Made by a program: the position numbers and the translations under genes. Positions 1-14,380 of a stretch of DNA of 64,000 nt are shown in pieces (positions within the stretch are counted from its first letter, which is position 1; the number at the start of each line of letters is the position of its first letter). The DNA is from Mesaphorura yosii (taxonomy: Eukaryota; Arthropoda; Collembola; Poduromorpha; Tullbergiidae). The notes under the pieces are model-generated. The model ran no database searches. It was not told where the DNA came from and was given only the letters and a program-made list of their open reading frames with translations. The stretch covers positions 1 through 64,000 of the forward strand of contig WIXG01000321.1 in the NCBI GenBank assembly GCA_009869945.1. The letters are read 5' to 3'.

Positions 1-36
1 TATTAGTAAATAAACAGATGGCAGGAGTATGTCCGT

Positions 37-89
37 CCATACCACTCATACCATCCATACCACATACCACCCATACCACCCATACCACT
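37..89. repeat. Imperfect tandem repeat, CATACCAC(C) unit
   Basis: About six imperfect head-to-tail copies of an 8-10 nt CATACCAC/CATACCACC unit lie close to the left edge of the window. This is a simple minisatellite-like array with no coding meaning. Whether it extends beyond the window cannot be seen. Confidence 0.8.
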
Positions 90-3000
90 TCGCACTTTGC
101 CGGATAACTGCAGTACAGCCCAAAAAGCAAGCCAAAATTAGACTGACGCAGCTACCGGGCCGGGAAGGCACGGGTTTACAGGTCTCTGTAAACTTTCTTT
201 CGACTGCGTGCGCGAGAGAGTTGGTTAATCCGTGGAAGTGTGTTCATTTCTTGGTCCACAGAGCGGTACTTATCAATTAAAGTCCACTTAAATCCACTCT
301 CGCCGTGCAAAGTGAATTGCTGCTCACACAAATGCCCACTGTCACATAAAATCACAGAAATGAACGCACTCAAAGCACTCAGCCTCGCTTTCTCCGTAAC
401 TTCGCTGTGATGCACGTTTAATCGAATAAAGCAGTCGGAGCGCTGGCATTCAGAAGTTGAGCAGCAATTTACGTGCTGCCTGCTCATTGCGATTCAAAGC
501 ACCCAAACTTGGCTAATTTGTAGTACTGGAACGGGAATTAGTCGCTCTGATCCCATAAATACGGGGCAATTACGCATGCTTCGTCGACCAGAGTAATTGG
601 CCCAATCAACCGTCATCTTCATCACCGAGTTTCCAGTTTCCAGCTAATGATTCCACAAACTAAATCTTAGACTCAACCTCTACAAAATTAAATTTGCTGC
701 TTGCGGAAAGGCAGCCAAAACTTTCCACTGTGACCAATTCGAATGAATTCGCATGAATGAAAAACAGTGGACCAAGCGAGAGACGAAAGGGCCAATCCCA
801 TTTGCCCGTGCATTTGAGACTGTTTAGTTGAGTACGAGCTGTAAAGCGAGAAAAGCGCATCAAGCAACTCAAATGGGCTTATGATTTCTAGTTTGGTCTC
901 TCTGTTTTGATTGCTGAGCCAGTTTGGAGGTCGCTTGATAGGGATCAGTGCATTAAAGCACACTTCAAAAGACAGGCACGAAACAATTCCAGTCACTCAT
1001 TCGTTCCACTTTGCCGGAGAAAGCCGTCGAGTTGGTGGGAAAGTGCAGAGCTACTCTTATTTTTATTTTGCTCCGCATTTTATTTGGCATCGTGCGCAAA
1101 ACTTGAGAACTCAGTCAAAATGGCTTTTATGATCATTTTTATTGAGTTTTGAGATTTTTATACGCTCGCACAGTCCTGCCCGCATATGTCGGCTTCTTCG
1201 GCCGGAGAGCCGCCTGGGCGCACTCGCAGACACTCCACGACTCTCGTCTCGAGCATCGTGCACGCCGTAAACTTCAGCGTTTTTGACGCCGAGCCCAAGT
1301 TATTACCACTTTCACTTTGTCCGATGGCAAATTCAGCAGCGGAGCAAAGCATTGGCTTTGGCGTGGGTCTGCACTTTTACGACTCCAATTGAATGGTTTT
1401 TACTGCTCGCGTGCTCTGCCTGCCTTGCCTCAAGCGTCGATGAATTGCAGTGAATGAAACTGATAATTACGCTTCCGTGCAACACAACACAAAACTCGTG
1501 GAGGACGATTTCGCAAATCACTATTTGGGGCTTAAGTGTCGGGTTAAAGTAAAGTGTAAATATTTCGAATTGCTGTTTGCAGACCTTCTCTTTTATTATT
1601 CTGTTTAACTACTCTGGAGTCTGGTTTCCGTTTTTGTTCCTCTTCGATGTCCAATTACCACTCCAGAATAAGTCATTCTGTGCACTCGCCAAACCCTTTG
1701 AGAAGGCATGAAAATGATTCGGTCAGCTCTCAGCGGCTTTCTGCACAATTTCGCGCAGTTTCAAGGCGTAGAATTTCGAGTAGTCAAATGAAGGACAACC
1801 ACGTGCAGAGCAATTGGCATTTGCGTGTGGGGTTAACTCGAATTACCACTCGGCTTTGAGCTGGATGCAAATCTCCAGTTTGGGACACTCGCAAGTGGAA
1901 TCTTCAAAGCAGGCAGTAGCGAAACAATCTAGATCAAACAGACGAACAACGGATTCTTCTCATGCTACGCCACGCACTCCAAATGTACATTTCTTGCTTA
2001 ATTGTTGCCATTCCATTCTCCCGGGTGTTGTAAAAACAAACTTGTGAATATTTTCGTACGCGTACACGAATTACGGCTCAAATTACATGCAAGATTTTAC
2101 AACACGACTGTTATGATGCCGGCAACAGGGTGTCATAATTGAGGATTACAAAGAACAGGGCATTCCAGAGCATTCGTTTGTTGTGGCGTGAAATTACCAA
2201 GACGAATGCTGGCTGGGTGGCTAATTATTCCCATAGCTCCAGGCCGCTGACGCGTGAGAACTGCGCCAAACTCTGCTTCACGAGGCAGACGGCTGAGTGG
2301 CCGTCACTTTGGACGGCATTAGCGAGAGATTAATTTGAATTGACACAGCGGATGCAACGAGATGAAATGCTGCTAAAAAGTGACAAATGTTGACAGGAAG
2401 TCAGGCAAATAAAGGATAAATCATTCTTCCTCGCCTGTGCAGTATTGTTGTGGGCGCACCGAGTCAGAATTAAGCCAGCTTTGGTGACACTGACAGCCGC
2501 GGGCCGCTGAGAAGTGTTAAAAATGGAGTCTGGCGTTTGCACGCTGCCCGAAAGCAGCCCTGGCCCGTGTCTGGGTTGAGTTCTTACGCGAGATGCGTCA
2601 CGACGCCATCGCGTCTAAGCCATCGTGAAATCGGAATTTCGCTTGTTGGCATCTCCCATGTGTTCAGCCGAGCTCAGGCTTAGCTTTTGCACGAGGCAGG
2701 AGTCGCAGAAGGAATTGGCCACGCCAACGCTGCGTCGCTACGTAGGCACACTGCCTCTCCAGCTGTAGTTATCAGAAGTTATGATCTCTCGCAGCAGCAA
2801 ATAGCAAATATCGCATCTGACACGAGAAGAGCATACTGTGAGTCCCAGAACAGTCCTTCATCATTCATAATTCCCATCATAAACACAGGCATCTCTCAAC
2901 ACCGCCGCGGCCAGGCCACTAGCATGCGCCAGAGTGCCTGCTTCATGTCGGCAGTTCTGTTCAACCCCATCGTTTAATTAGTTCCTGGCCAAGCACCAAC

Positions 3001-6000
3001 CGACTCAATATTTCTCCCTTCAACACGAGCTCCACTGATAACTCACACAGAAGCATTTCAGAGATCGCAATGGCAATGAGTTCCGGTGCGCTGTGATCGA
3101 GATGCGATGGGCAGATTAGGGACGGCCGTCCTTCCACCACGCACAACCTGGCGACCTTCCAAGGGGGAGTTTCATTGCTGGAATAAATATTTCCGAAATG
3201 GAGTTCCGAAGCTCTGCACAAACAGCAATTGTTTTGATTTACGGAAAGACGAGTTTGTAATGCGCGTCGATTCGAGTTAATCCCACAAATATTACGGCTC
3301 GTTCAAAGCAATTCTGACACGGCCCCAAAGCCCCTAATTTCCATATCAATTCGGATGAGGATGTAAATAGAAATTGTAATCCGCTCGGTAGCAATTTGGG
3401 CTGTGGTTGCATATTTGACAGTTTGAACTTTGCCTCAGTAAATACGCATACGTCCGCTCCAAACTCGCGAGTCCGGAAGATCGAGACAGCGAACAATCAG
3501 CACATGCAAATATTTAAATGCGCCCTGAAATTGAAAACGATGTGAACCCGAAAGACTGGATAAATACTTCTTTTAGCCCGCAGTGGCACGTAATCAACAC
3601 GCCCAGTCTCACTCTGCGAAGAGTATAATTTTAGTGAAAGTAAATTTGAGCCCACGACTGAAAAGAACGCGGATTCGTGCCTCGGAGCTTCTAAATGAAT
3701 GATTCCGGTGAGCCACAGCTAAAAATGTTGCAAAAATGTAGCACGAGTTTACAATTCGTGTTTAGCGAGAAGTGCTGTGCTGGAGCAATGTTTGCTGTTC
3801 AAAGCATGATAGAACGCGAACGGGAGAGGCGACGACAGAAGCCTTGCGTCTTGCTCGTCGTGCCATCGACATAATAAAAGTTTCCAGTTCAGCATTTTTG
3901 TTTATTGGAACAATGCTACTTTGCATAAATCAGGGCGCAACATGTGCAGAATGAAGTGTAGGCACAGCCATCGAAATTCGTGTTCGTCGTAGCGCGAGTA
4001 ATAAAATGAAATTAGAATTTTATGTATTGAACAAAACAAGTCGTGTTGTGTTTCCTTCAGCCAGTCTCCTGTGCTGATGTTTTGGATGAACGGAATAATA
4101 AATTCAAATTTGCAACAGGAAGCATAAAGAAAAGTCCATAACTTTATATTAAGAATTTCTCCTGCTCGTCTACTGAGCAAATATTTTGTACAATGTTTAA
4201 ATAATGTGACACTTGTAAATATAACCTAAAAATCAAATTTCGGCGAATGTCTTCAATCACCGCACCGTCTTCAATTTTTGCCTCAGCGAGAAGCGCTCGT
4301 CAGCAGAGTTTCTGTATTGCATAATCTGCCCACCTCAAATGCGGACCGCTGAATGAATGAAACACAAAGAATGAAAAGCCTAAAAGCCTGAGCAGCAATA
4401 GCATTAAGAGCCTGCAGTCATTAACTTTTCCAAGTCGGAATTGAAGTTTTTTACATTTGACGGAGGCACACTTGTTGACTCTGAAATGATTGATTTGGTC
4501 CCACTTTTTTAAACCACGAAGAAAATTACATTTCAATTGCTTTCTTTCCAACTCCATGATTCTACTCCAAAGGCTATAAGCAGTAAGCAGTGACTGCATT
4601 GACAAAGTTGTAAGTTTCTGAATCACGTGCTGATTCCCAACTCTGTCGTGAATCTGTCTGGCAGTCAATTTCATTAAAGCTGCCGCGGCCACGCAGATTT
4701 TGAGATTAGCGCTGGCGCAGTCAGCATAAACCCTGATTTATTGAGAGCGTAAATCAGAGATTTATGGATTTGTGGTTCGACTGGCAGACCGAAGATTGTA
4801 ACTTTTGGACTTTCTGGTTCGGTTCTTAGATGCAATTATTGTGTGTTGTTATTGCTTGTTGGAGTACGACAAAGGAAAACGCACAAAAGACTCGACTGTA
4901 CGGGTTCTCATGCATTTGTTGTGTTGTGTTTGGCACTTTTATTACGAAACTCGCGTCTTGAGCTAGCCGAACAATTCTTTTCATGCTTCTGCTGCTTTCT
5001 CTTTCTTCTCCTTGCACCGAACAACATCAAAAGGATTTTTCTTGTGTTTTTGTGTGTTGCCAAATCCGTTTTATTGCTTTTTCGCTTTGTTTATACAAAA
5101 ATGGGAATATTTTCATCGAACACATGCGAGTCAGCACACAACTATGCAAACTCAAAGTATTTCAGTATTTCTGGCAACCGACTCGGAAGGCCTTCCCGCA
5201 GTTTGGCTTTAAGGGAGCGGCAACTCACTCATTTCCAATCTCGATCTCGTTTGCAGTCGTTTAGAGGATGATAAATTATTTATTCCAACTTGTTTAAAGT
5301 TTATCCCGAGTCAAGCTCATGCGAACTCGTGTAAATCTAAAAAATGACGACGCTGGGAGAACTTTCAGAATAAGGTTCTAAAAATGAGAAATTTCCTCGC
5401 GTGGAGCTGCACAATGTCGACAACAACGCGAAGCGCGCCGACTCATTTGCATGACGCACTCTTACTACGAATTTGTCACAGAAATTTATGTCCTCGGCAC
5501 GACTCCCTCCAGGCAGCCGCGCGTCTTGATTTCCTGTCTGCTTTCCTCCGCGGTGCGCATTGTCTCAACGAGGCTACGCTGACGCTGATGCTGAGCAAGT
5601 GGGAAAAGACAAAGAGAGTCTATTCTGTGGCCGTGACACATGTTCACAGCCCCATGCAGCCACGCACCGTCGTGTCTTGGGAGCAAGATGAATGCTTCAT
5701 GTGTCAGATAATAGAGCAAGATGTACGGTGCAAATTCAGTCATCAGAGACACGCCACAACGCCGGCTGGAAGGATACAAATGCGATTTTTCTCCGTCGGC
5801 CTTCTGGCTCGGCCCGGCCCGCACTCAAAAGGACTCTTCACTTTATGAACACGACACGCATTGGCATTTCTTGCTTTTCGGTGACCGAGCAGCGTCAGCG
5901 TCCGTGTTGAGGTCGGCCGAAATGTAGTACGTTCACTTGCGCCCTTGTAATGACCGAAGAAGAAGGTTAAGCGAGAGCCCAACAACTTCTGCTTGTTATT

Positions 6001-6029
6001 TACATGCAATTTAGGAAAGTACGTGCGAT

Positions 6030-6050
6030 CGGGGCTTTGTGTAAGCCCCG
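6030..6050. repeat. GC-rich perfect inverted repeat (8-bp stem, 5-nt loop)
   Basis: CGGGGCTT and AAGCCCCG flank a TGTGT loop, and a further GTCGGGGCC follows that could pair in competition. It stands out from the AT-rich surroundings. No function is assigned. Confidence 0.6.
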
Positions 6051-7150
6051 AGTCGGGGCCATAAACATCCATCTCCACTCGGGCGGGCTTTCCGCGAAGG
6101 CATCGACAAGAGAAATCCGATACAATTCGAAATAAAGAGAAATAAAGACGAGATTTCTTTGTACCGAAATAAATCACATTTTATTCAACTGGCGGAGATT
6201 CCGCGGTGGGCCATTCATTCCTCCACGGAGCCTTGAAGAGGAATTTTCTTGTCTTGGGATAAAAGTATCAATGTCGATCTGCCCTCCTCATCAGAAGATG
6301 AGATGAGGATCCGAGCCCCACAAAAGAATTCGCAAAGAAATCCAAACTTTTACATCCCCGCATTCCTTTCAGGCTTGGCAAAATAATCCCAATGCTCGGA
6401 GTCCCAAATCGCGTTGCGGGATAATGAAAAAGAAACCACACAAGTGCTCAGCCATTCAGAGACTGATTGAAAGGCTTCGTTCGCTGCTCGACTCATCCGA
6501 ACAGAGTCAAGAATGCAGTCTCTTCACATCCGTCAGAAGGTAACGAATGCATGATTCACCAACGGATGTCAGCGTCAGCGGGGCATGCAAAATGCATGGG
6601 AATAGATTGCTTGAGTACGACCGTGACATTTGTGCTGACGAGACACGACCGGTGACATGAATAAGAAATGCAGCCTTAAATTAGGCGTTTACTATTAATG
6701 AACTCCTCCGGTGAAAGCAACCGTAGCTTGAAAGCACGCGGGAAATGCGAAAGTTGCGTGTGTCCCCGGCATCAGTCACGCGGTGGCCGCGACCGCCTGG
6801 AGTCGTAGCCGTGGCCGTAGCCGCTATCTTCAACGCATTTTATTTATGATTATGAACCCATAATGCGTGCACTCATAAATCGTATCTAATCTAATGGGGG
6901 TAATTCAACAATGCCTCCTTCGTGTACACAAGAAGCCTTCTTCTGAATTGCATTCACTGCAAACTGTGCACTCGGGTTTATAAACGAGTCTCGAGTGATG
7001 GCACGGTGCAGTGTAATGTGAAATTAAATCTCTGCCCCAACTTTGGCAGCGGGGTCTCAGTATCAACCGACTTTCATTCTCAGTTCGCTGTCTTGTCCGC
7101 TTCTTTTCTTGTGCAGGGCATAAAGACATAAAAATTTATCTTTGCCGGCG

Positions 7151-7166
7151 GACGACGACGACGACG
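7151..7166. repeat. (GAC)5 microsatellite
   Basis: Five GAC units plus one extra base in non-coding DNA. Confidence 0.8.
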
Positions 7167-8682
7167 TGCTTTGAAACGCAATCATCGAAAGCTCAATCAT
7201 GAGAATGAGAACGACCGCTGCATGCTTAAGCAATACGTCTTATTTTCTGTGGAGAGTTGGAAATTGAACATCTACGCGTCGTGTGTGTATATTCGTTTCA
7301 AGACACACAGAATCAAGAACGCACACACGCGAGACGAGACGCGAGTGTGTGCTCGCTGGTTGCTGGCTCTGAAGCAATTTAGGAGAAAGGAAATGGGTTC
7401 AGGAGATGGAGAGCAGAAATGAGAAAATTGAATAGTGCCCAACAAAATGCAGTTTGTGTTGCACGCTCGACAAAGTTCTTCTTCTTCACATTGACGGCAT
7501 TGAGTCACCTTTCCCGAGACGAATATTTGCGACAGTTTTCTAATCGAATTGAAAATGTAGCTTGCATATCATTTCGCAGATATTCAATTCATATCCGATC
7601 TCGAGTGAAACTGATTCAGTTTACTCTGTATGCATAACGGTGATGGGCTGGCTGATGGGCTGCAATATCCGTGCATCACGTCTTTATTGCTCACCCGCCT
7701 GCAAATGGCAAACACAAATCTAGCCCCGATCCCGAAGGATGAAGCGTCGAGATGACGAGATGAGGCTGACATGTAAACTGCTTATGTCTCCGGCCGGATC
7801 GACTCACCTTATTGAGCCATTAAATCTTACTTTACTGCCAGCGTAATAAGTGAACTTTTCCTTTTATGCGCTTCCTCATTAAATTAAATTACGCGTTTCG
7901 TACGCCGCCTCGCTATTTGTGGCGTATGTCTTTGTATTCATAACCAGATTCTTAGGAGCCTCTTAAAGTTAACCTCAAAATTCTTTCGCTTCTCGCGTGG
8001 GTTCCGCTCGCATGAGCGACATGTGCCCGGAATGAAGATGAAATTACGATGAATTCGGTTATGACGTTATGAGACCAAACTTTTGCTATTTTTAATGGAA
8101 CCGAAATTGAAAAGTTAGCAAACTTCTCATTGTGAACGGCCGCTGTCAGCCTGACGCGACCGCTACCGCGCCGTGTGTGGAAGGAAGAAGTTAATCTTTG
8201 AAAGTAAAGGAATCAATTTAATTGGGCCTTCTGGCTCGAGTCTAATTTTAACTTTTCTTCTCTGCTCGAGTGATATCGGTGTCGAATCTGTAACGAGTCG
8301 CTTCTTCCCTGAAAACATTTTCAGGAGAAGAAAGTGAAGGAGTTTGCGGATGTGGTTCGTAAGAAGCTTACAAGAATTGACGAGATTATTTCAAGACATG
8401 GGAATTACAAGCAGGAATCAAATGCTAATGAGGTTAAAATACAATTTCAATTTCCACGAATTTTACGCTCCGCCGTTCCGACCTCGGCGGTCGGAGGGCG
8501 GGATTTCAGCTTCGCTTCCGCGTTTAATTAGCATCATTAGCCAAGAGCTTTGATGATTGCACAATCTGTGCGTTTCCAGCTGCGTCTCTTCGCTACTTTG
8601 TAATGTGGAACAACTCAATGCCATTTGCTCTTTATAATTTGCGGCGATTAACGAGAGAGAAAACGTGAGATTTTGGGCTTAC

Positions 8683-9581
8683 CAGAACGTAGACGCCGAA
8701 GGGCATCACGGCGATGGCCACGAGGAGGTCCGCCACGGCGAGACTCACTAAACAAGATTAAACAGGTCAGAGTGAGCGAAAATTATGAGAAATTGCAGTC
8801 GGGCATCGGTTAAAGTAGGCATTGGTCCTTTACCTATGAAGTAATTTGTGATGTTCTGGAGGGAGCGTTCCCGTTTGACACTGAGGATGACGAGGACGTT
8901 TCCAAAGACAGTAAAGAGGGGGAAGAGGACGAGGAGGAGGGCCCAGTAGTTCTGCTGGTGGGGGCCCACGTCCGGGCAGGTGTCGTTCCAGGTGCAGTTG
9001 TAGCCGAAACCCGTCTCGTTCCCGTAATTGTCGTACTGGACGAAGGTCGCCGAGTCGTCGTCGATGAAGCCAAACACCTGTTCGTAGTTGTTGCTCTCGT
9101 ACCGATAGTGCGTTTCGTTGAAGAAGAAGGAGGACGCCAGGGAGATGGGCTCAGGGCTTCGCTCGGCCGACGCCGTTAATGAGGACGAGGCGTAGCGGGA
9201 GGGTAAAGGCTCGTCCTGCGTGAACCACGACGAGAACGAGTCCCACATGTTCACAATCGGCTCGGAACTGCGTGTGGCAGAGCTGTTTGTGTTGGCAGAC
9301 GGCCACGACGATTTGTTCTCAGAGAAGAATAAGTTGTCATTATCACCATTTGTTACTCCGTCGACAAAAACACGGCTCCCTCCTTCGTTCTCAGCTGCTG
9401 TCGGGTCCAAAGTGCTCGTGCTGCTGATGCTGCTGCTCCACTCGCCGTAATCACCGTACATCACCTCGCCATCAACACCAACACCGTCGACTCGGTGATT
9501 CGACGAGGACGACTGAAAGCCGTCCAGCTCAAGACTGAAACTGTCCGAGTGACTGAATGGATCAGAGTGACGCATCTTCAT
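8683..9581 (-). CDS. Dop2R: D2-like dopamine receptor, first two coding exons (partial)
   Basis: Amine-activated class A GPCR of the plasma membrane; D2-like receptors couple to Gi/o in neurons. Exon A is 9581-8834 (249 codons plus one base) and exon B is 8747-8683, joined by an 86-nt GT-AG intron, phase 1. The first ~200 residues are Ser/Asp/Asn-rich with N-glycosylation sequons at about 155, 188, 195 and 199. TM1 is about 211-234, with FGNVLV carrying the conserved Asn. Intracellular loop 1 (KRERSLQNITN) leads into TM2, where the splice restores NYFIVSLAVADLL with the conserved Asp. This TM1-TM2 stretch is what points to D2-like rather than D1-like or octopamine receptors. A pyrimidine-rich acceptor (CTTTCTCACCAG, AG at 9589-9588) lies 6 nt before the ATG, implying an upstream 5' UTR exon. 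TM3 onward lies left of the window. Confidence 0.88.
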
Positions 9582-11343
9582 CTTGATCTGGTGAGAAAGT
9601 CGCAGTGTTCAGTGGTAATTTGACGAGAGTAACAGCGTAACAAAAGAGCCAGAGTTCACAGATCATGTTTTCTTTACAGAGCAGAAGCGTCTGACACCTT
9701 TTGTGTTTTTCATGTTTGGGTCCAACTGTCACTTAACGCGTACAAACACAAACTCGAGCAAATGAACACACGCAATAGCCAACGCATGATTGTCTTGTTC
9801 AGAATCACTTTTCAGGAGTTGAATTATTGTCTAATCACATTCAGATCTTTTGACGCGTACGTTGCTCAAAGAAGCTTCAAGGTTCGAGGACGGTGTATCC
9901 TGACAAATGTTCGCATCTGTGGAAGAAGCAAATTGAAATATTAAGCTCTTGAAACGACTGGGGTCTCTCCCTTCTGGAACTTTGAGACTTGACTTATTAA
10001 TAGCGATCATACGACTCATTTGCACATGAAATGAAAAAGCAATCGGGCTTGACTTGGAAGGATTGAGAGGCGCCATATTGTTAATAGCCTACGTGATCAA
10101 TGAACGATCAGGCTTTGTCGATGGTGGATGCGATGCATACTAATGGAAGCAGCATGAGCGCCGATGCACTGATCGTCTTGCGACGGCGGACTAAGATTAA
10201 GGAATCAAAATTCAGAAAAGAGGCGAACGATTCTTCACTTTCAGTAGATAACGGCCGGAGAAAGAAGAAGAGAAATGGGAACACGAACGTCAGAAGATCA
10301 AAACTCCCAATTTGAATTTCTTAGTTTGTGCTTGGCTCCTTCATTCCTATTCCTTCCATGTGAACTTGGCAAGAATTCCCAAGTGGAGTGCTCGGCTAAT
10401 ACGCGAGTAAGCCTCAGTCAGTCTGGGCAAATCGAGAATAAATGTGCGGTTGTCATGTTCCAAGATTCGAGAAACAAATTTTAAAGAGAATCGCGTTATT
10501 CAGAGTCTCGATTCCTTTCCAACCAGTAGTAGCACAGTTTTGGCGAATTATGACGCAAGGCCACTGACTCTACGCCAAGGCCGGTCGAATCAGAATTTGC
10601 ATTCTGAGTCGGACAGAAGCAAGACGGATGATGTCCAGCACTCGCGTCATTGCATTATTGAGAAGGACACTCGAGACATGAGCGCCTGTCACTCTCCGTT
10701 CGGAAGTGCGAGCCGAAATGGATCGATGGACTGGGAAAGTGATTTCATAAAAACTTCTGCCCGGCTCAACTGCTTGACTCTTTATCACATGCAGACTGCG
10801 ATGCTGATGATAAGCGAGGACCGAAAACAGGAAGGAACCGCGCAATGTCGAATGTCGTCTCTCCTTTGTGCGCATGCAGTCAATGTCACAGTTGCAGTCT
10901 GTCCGCCGGGACTTTTGTCCACCGGCAACGGCAACTTTTTCATTTTCGTGATTAACTGTGGCTCAAGACAGCCGAAGCTCTGCAAGTAGCGACGGCTGCT
11001 CGGGGCGACAAGGCAGGTGGGCACGAAGGACGAGATCGCAGCCCAGAAATCTCCGCCATGCAGAATTCAAACAAAATACCAGCGACGGAATGAATGCCGA
11101 CTACTGTCGAAGCGCTTTCCAAAATCCGCGCCGTTCGGAACATCGAACATCAATCACGCGCAGCCGGGTCGTCCCATACCGTCAGGCTACCTGTCACGAG
11201 TGCTTACCTGTCCGTCAACCGTCATCTACCCTCTCTCGTGCCCGTGCCCTGCCTTCCGTGCTGGTCAACGACGGACACGACGACGGTTTCGTGACGACGA
11301 CTGAGAAAGAGTCGCAGATCAAACTCCGAAATCAATTAACTTG

Positions 11344-11362
11344 AAGTGCTTTTGAAGCACTT
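11344..11362. repeat. Perfect 8-bp inverted repeat, 3-nt loop
   Basis: AAGTGCTT and AAGCACTT are separated by TTG. It is too short for a miRNA precursor on its own, and no function is assigned. Confidence 0.55.
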
Positions 11363-14300
11363 GCAAATGTAAATTGTAATCCGCTTCCAAACACAGGCAG
11401 CCCAGTCAGCACTGTGAGGTTGTGTCGAACTCTGCGTCTTTCTTCTTTCTTCGATGCCGGAATATCAACAGTACAGCGCAGCAGCGGGAGAGTGAAAAGT
11501 TGGTTTGGTAGCTGGCGACTACGAAACTTGTATCTTTGTATCTTTCTCCTGCTTAAGAAAAGGGCAGGCAACTTGTACTCTGAAAAGTAATTCAATTACC
11601 GAATAATAGTTGGCCTATTTGGAGAGAAAGAGCGACACGTGTAATTCCTCCCTATCCACGACACGAGGCAGGATGACTCCCGTGCCGTGCACTTTGCCCG
11701 ACAGTTGACAACAGATTAATTGCCATAAAACGAACAAGAGCAAGATGCTCAGTCACCCCAGTCAACCTCTCCGTTGTCAAGAGCTGTCGAAGCTGAGCAC
11801 CGATTGAGCTCCAGTAATGAGAGGTTGACATGGCCAAAACGGCTGGGAGATGACCTCTGATCTTTAATTAAAGAAATTGCTCAACTTTTCCTCCAAGCCA
11901 ATCAAAAAGCTAGCAACGGCATTCCTCAGCTGCCGTGCATGTAGTGAGCATGGCAGACGAATAACTCGTCAGAAGAAGAAATTCAGCCGCGCGCGTGTGC
12001 GTGTTTGGCCGAGAAAGAAGCCGCACCGCGTACGTGAAAGTGTATCAGCAGTCGGGAATTTAGATTCTGTCCACTCGTGCTCAAGCAAGTGTGAATGTGC
12101 AACTGACCGCGAGCGAAAGCGGAAAGGATTACTCGTTCTTATGCACGGACGACGGCTGGTGCTCCGAATGGTGGCTGTGCACTTTACTTTTCGCTCGTAT
12201 TACCAAAAGCTTTGGTCTGCTGCGGTGTGCACGGCATGGTCGCATGATGCATGTCGCGTATTGAAATCGCCAACTCGAGTGGTCATTCATCAAGTGCTCG
12301 GTTCGGTTCAGGCGAGATATGTCAACTTTGTTTCAAAATGGATTTTGTGTATGTACGTAAATATTGACCTTTCGCTCTCTCCAAATCTGAGCAGAAAGAC
12401 CGGGCGTGGTTTCAACGAAAGGTTTCAATTCGAAGGAAGAAGGCCATGCACACAGTGCGAATGTTTTGCTGTTTTGCACTTATCGCCATCGCCATGCATT
12501 GAATGCTTTCTAGCAATCAAAGCGTAATTACTGAAACTTATTTTCAGGCTGGAGGCGATTTATAATTGAAGCCCACATGCTTGTTTAGAGTAACTAGGAG
12601 GAGGTGAAATTTTCTGTGCGGGCAGAAATTGGAATTATTCAAATGAGTGCTGGAGAATTTGAAGTGTGATGTGATGGTGATTTAATTAGGCAGGGCCTTC
12701 ATCCTCTCCACCCGGGACGAGGGCACTGAGATCCATCCATCCATCAATTTGCAAATAATCATCATTCATTCGCAGGCAAAATAATAAAGTGTGGTGTTTG
12801 CCGAGTATTAATCCGCTGATAACCGCATGCACAGCCTTCTTTCCTGCTTCCCCGCATGTATAATCCGACTCACGAGCTGCTTCTCTTGTTTGTGATTTTA
12901 ATCCGAGCTCGCGTCGATCCGCTTTAAATTCGCAGGCACGGACGCAGCATTAATCTTTGATTTTATCTGCATATGGCTCAACAGAATTTAATTTGACGGG
13001 CGCTCTCGCACAATGAGCTTTGCCTTGCCTTGTCGGTGTAGACCGATTCCTACTGCGAGCATGTGAAAGCAAGTTAATACACGCCTTCTTCTCTCTCCTG
13101 CGTGCTGGAAACGTTTTAGCCTGGAAATTAAGAGTGCCATGCAATTCAGACATTATCATTTATTCTCCGCTCTCAGAAACCAACCACAAAACAATGCCAC
13201 CACGAATCTGCCATTGGCAAGCACTCTCTTCAGTCTTCGCTACTTGCAGGCAATGACAACAATAAATGCCTCATTGTGCCCACTACAACGGAATTAATGA
13301 TGACTCGGCTCGTATCCGTCTCAAGTACTCTCTGACATGCGAAATAGCGAAATCGGCCGTCGAAGTCCCATCATCGCCATCCGAATGCCTCATAAACTTG
13401 GTTTTGCTTTACTTGCTTATCTCCTGTCGAGCCCGCATTTGATACGCAATGCGAGGAAAGTGTGGACGCTTCAATCCCTGAGCCTAGTTTATTAATTCGG
13501 TGGCATGAAGGAGAAGAACTCATGCGGATTTAACGACGACAGAACAAAGCCCGGTCAGCGTGATCCTTCGCGTTCCAAATTCAAATTTGTTTTCTTGCCG
13601 AGTGCAGTGGGCCGTGAATTATGCGAAATGTGAATGAGCTCGTGAAACACGACGCTCGTGATTATGACAAAACGTCCGCTTTTATGGAGCTGCTTTGCTT
13701 GTCGCGAAACTGTAAAGAGAGCCATAAATTACATTCACCGCCGTCGTGGCTCACATCGCCCCAGAGTGCCCTGAAAAGGGCGCCTGCCTGGCAGAAACAG
13801 ATGTAAGGCTATCGGGCACGGATCTTGCATGCAAATTTGCAAATTCGAGTCTGGCATGGCATGGCACAAATACACAAGTGCACAAATTCTTGTAGCTTGT
13901 TCGAGATAGCCAGCAGCCGGTGTGGTATGGCGTGTATTAATTGTGGTGTGAGACTCAGTAAATTAAGAAACGCACGGCATGACACTGACTTTGGAGAGCA
14001 CACGCGGAAGATGCGGAGATTAATGAATGTTGAGGTGAGACACTTTAATCGATACACAAATACGCCCGCCCGCCCGCTTCTTGAAGGCCGGGCTGTGGCG
14101 TGGCATGTCATGACTCGACCAGAAAGAAAAGCGACCGCAAGTGCAGCAAAGCAACAATGTCAAGACTCATGACTGCTACAACAAAGAACAAATGGCGGTG
14201 GCGAGAAAGACCGACAGGGAAACCAAAGTGTGGTTGTAGTCGTACACGTTGGAGCAACAGCAACATGCCGAGCGCTTATGACAGAACAAACTATTTTCCT

Positions 14301-14364
14301 TATCTTAAGTGATGCCACATCGTTTCGATCCAAATTTAGCATTTGTGCTCGCTTTTGATGCGAT

Positions 14365-14380
14365 CACACACACACACACA
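14365..14380. repeat. (CA)8 microsatellite
   Basis: Eight CA units followed by an interrupted CGCACA tail. Confidence 0.85.

Larger units (their letters stand above)
90..8682. other. Non-coding stretch, probable Dop2R intron
   Basis: No ORF here resembles a known protein on either strand. The open frames are short, shared among overlapping frames and compositionally random. The stretch begins at a good minus-strand splice donor (GTAAGC, 8682-8681) that closes the TM2 exon of the dopamine receptor. I looked for the next expected receptor exon (extracellular loop 1, TM3 and the DRY region) and did not see it, so this is most simply a receptor intron of at least 8.6 kb. It may hold enhancers, but I cannot point to one. 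Confidence 0.55.

Noticed and set aside
1-8682. TM3 and later exons of the dopamine receptor
   Set aside because: Neither the expected ExL1/TM3/DRY sequence nor any receptor-like frame was seen on the minus strand, so they are placed outside the window.
11877-12527. 216-aa plus-strand ORF
   Set aside because: No domain, no recognisable family and residue use like translated non-coding DNA. Frames this long occur by chance in a 64 kb window.
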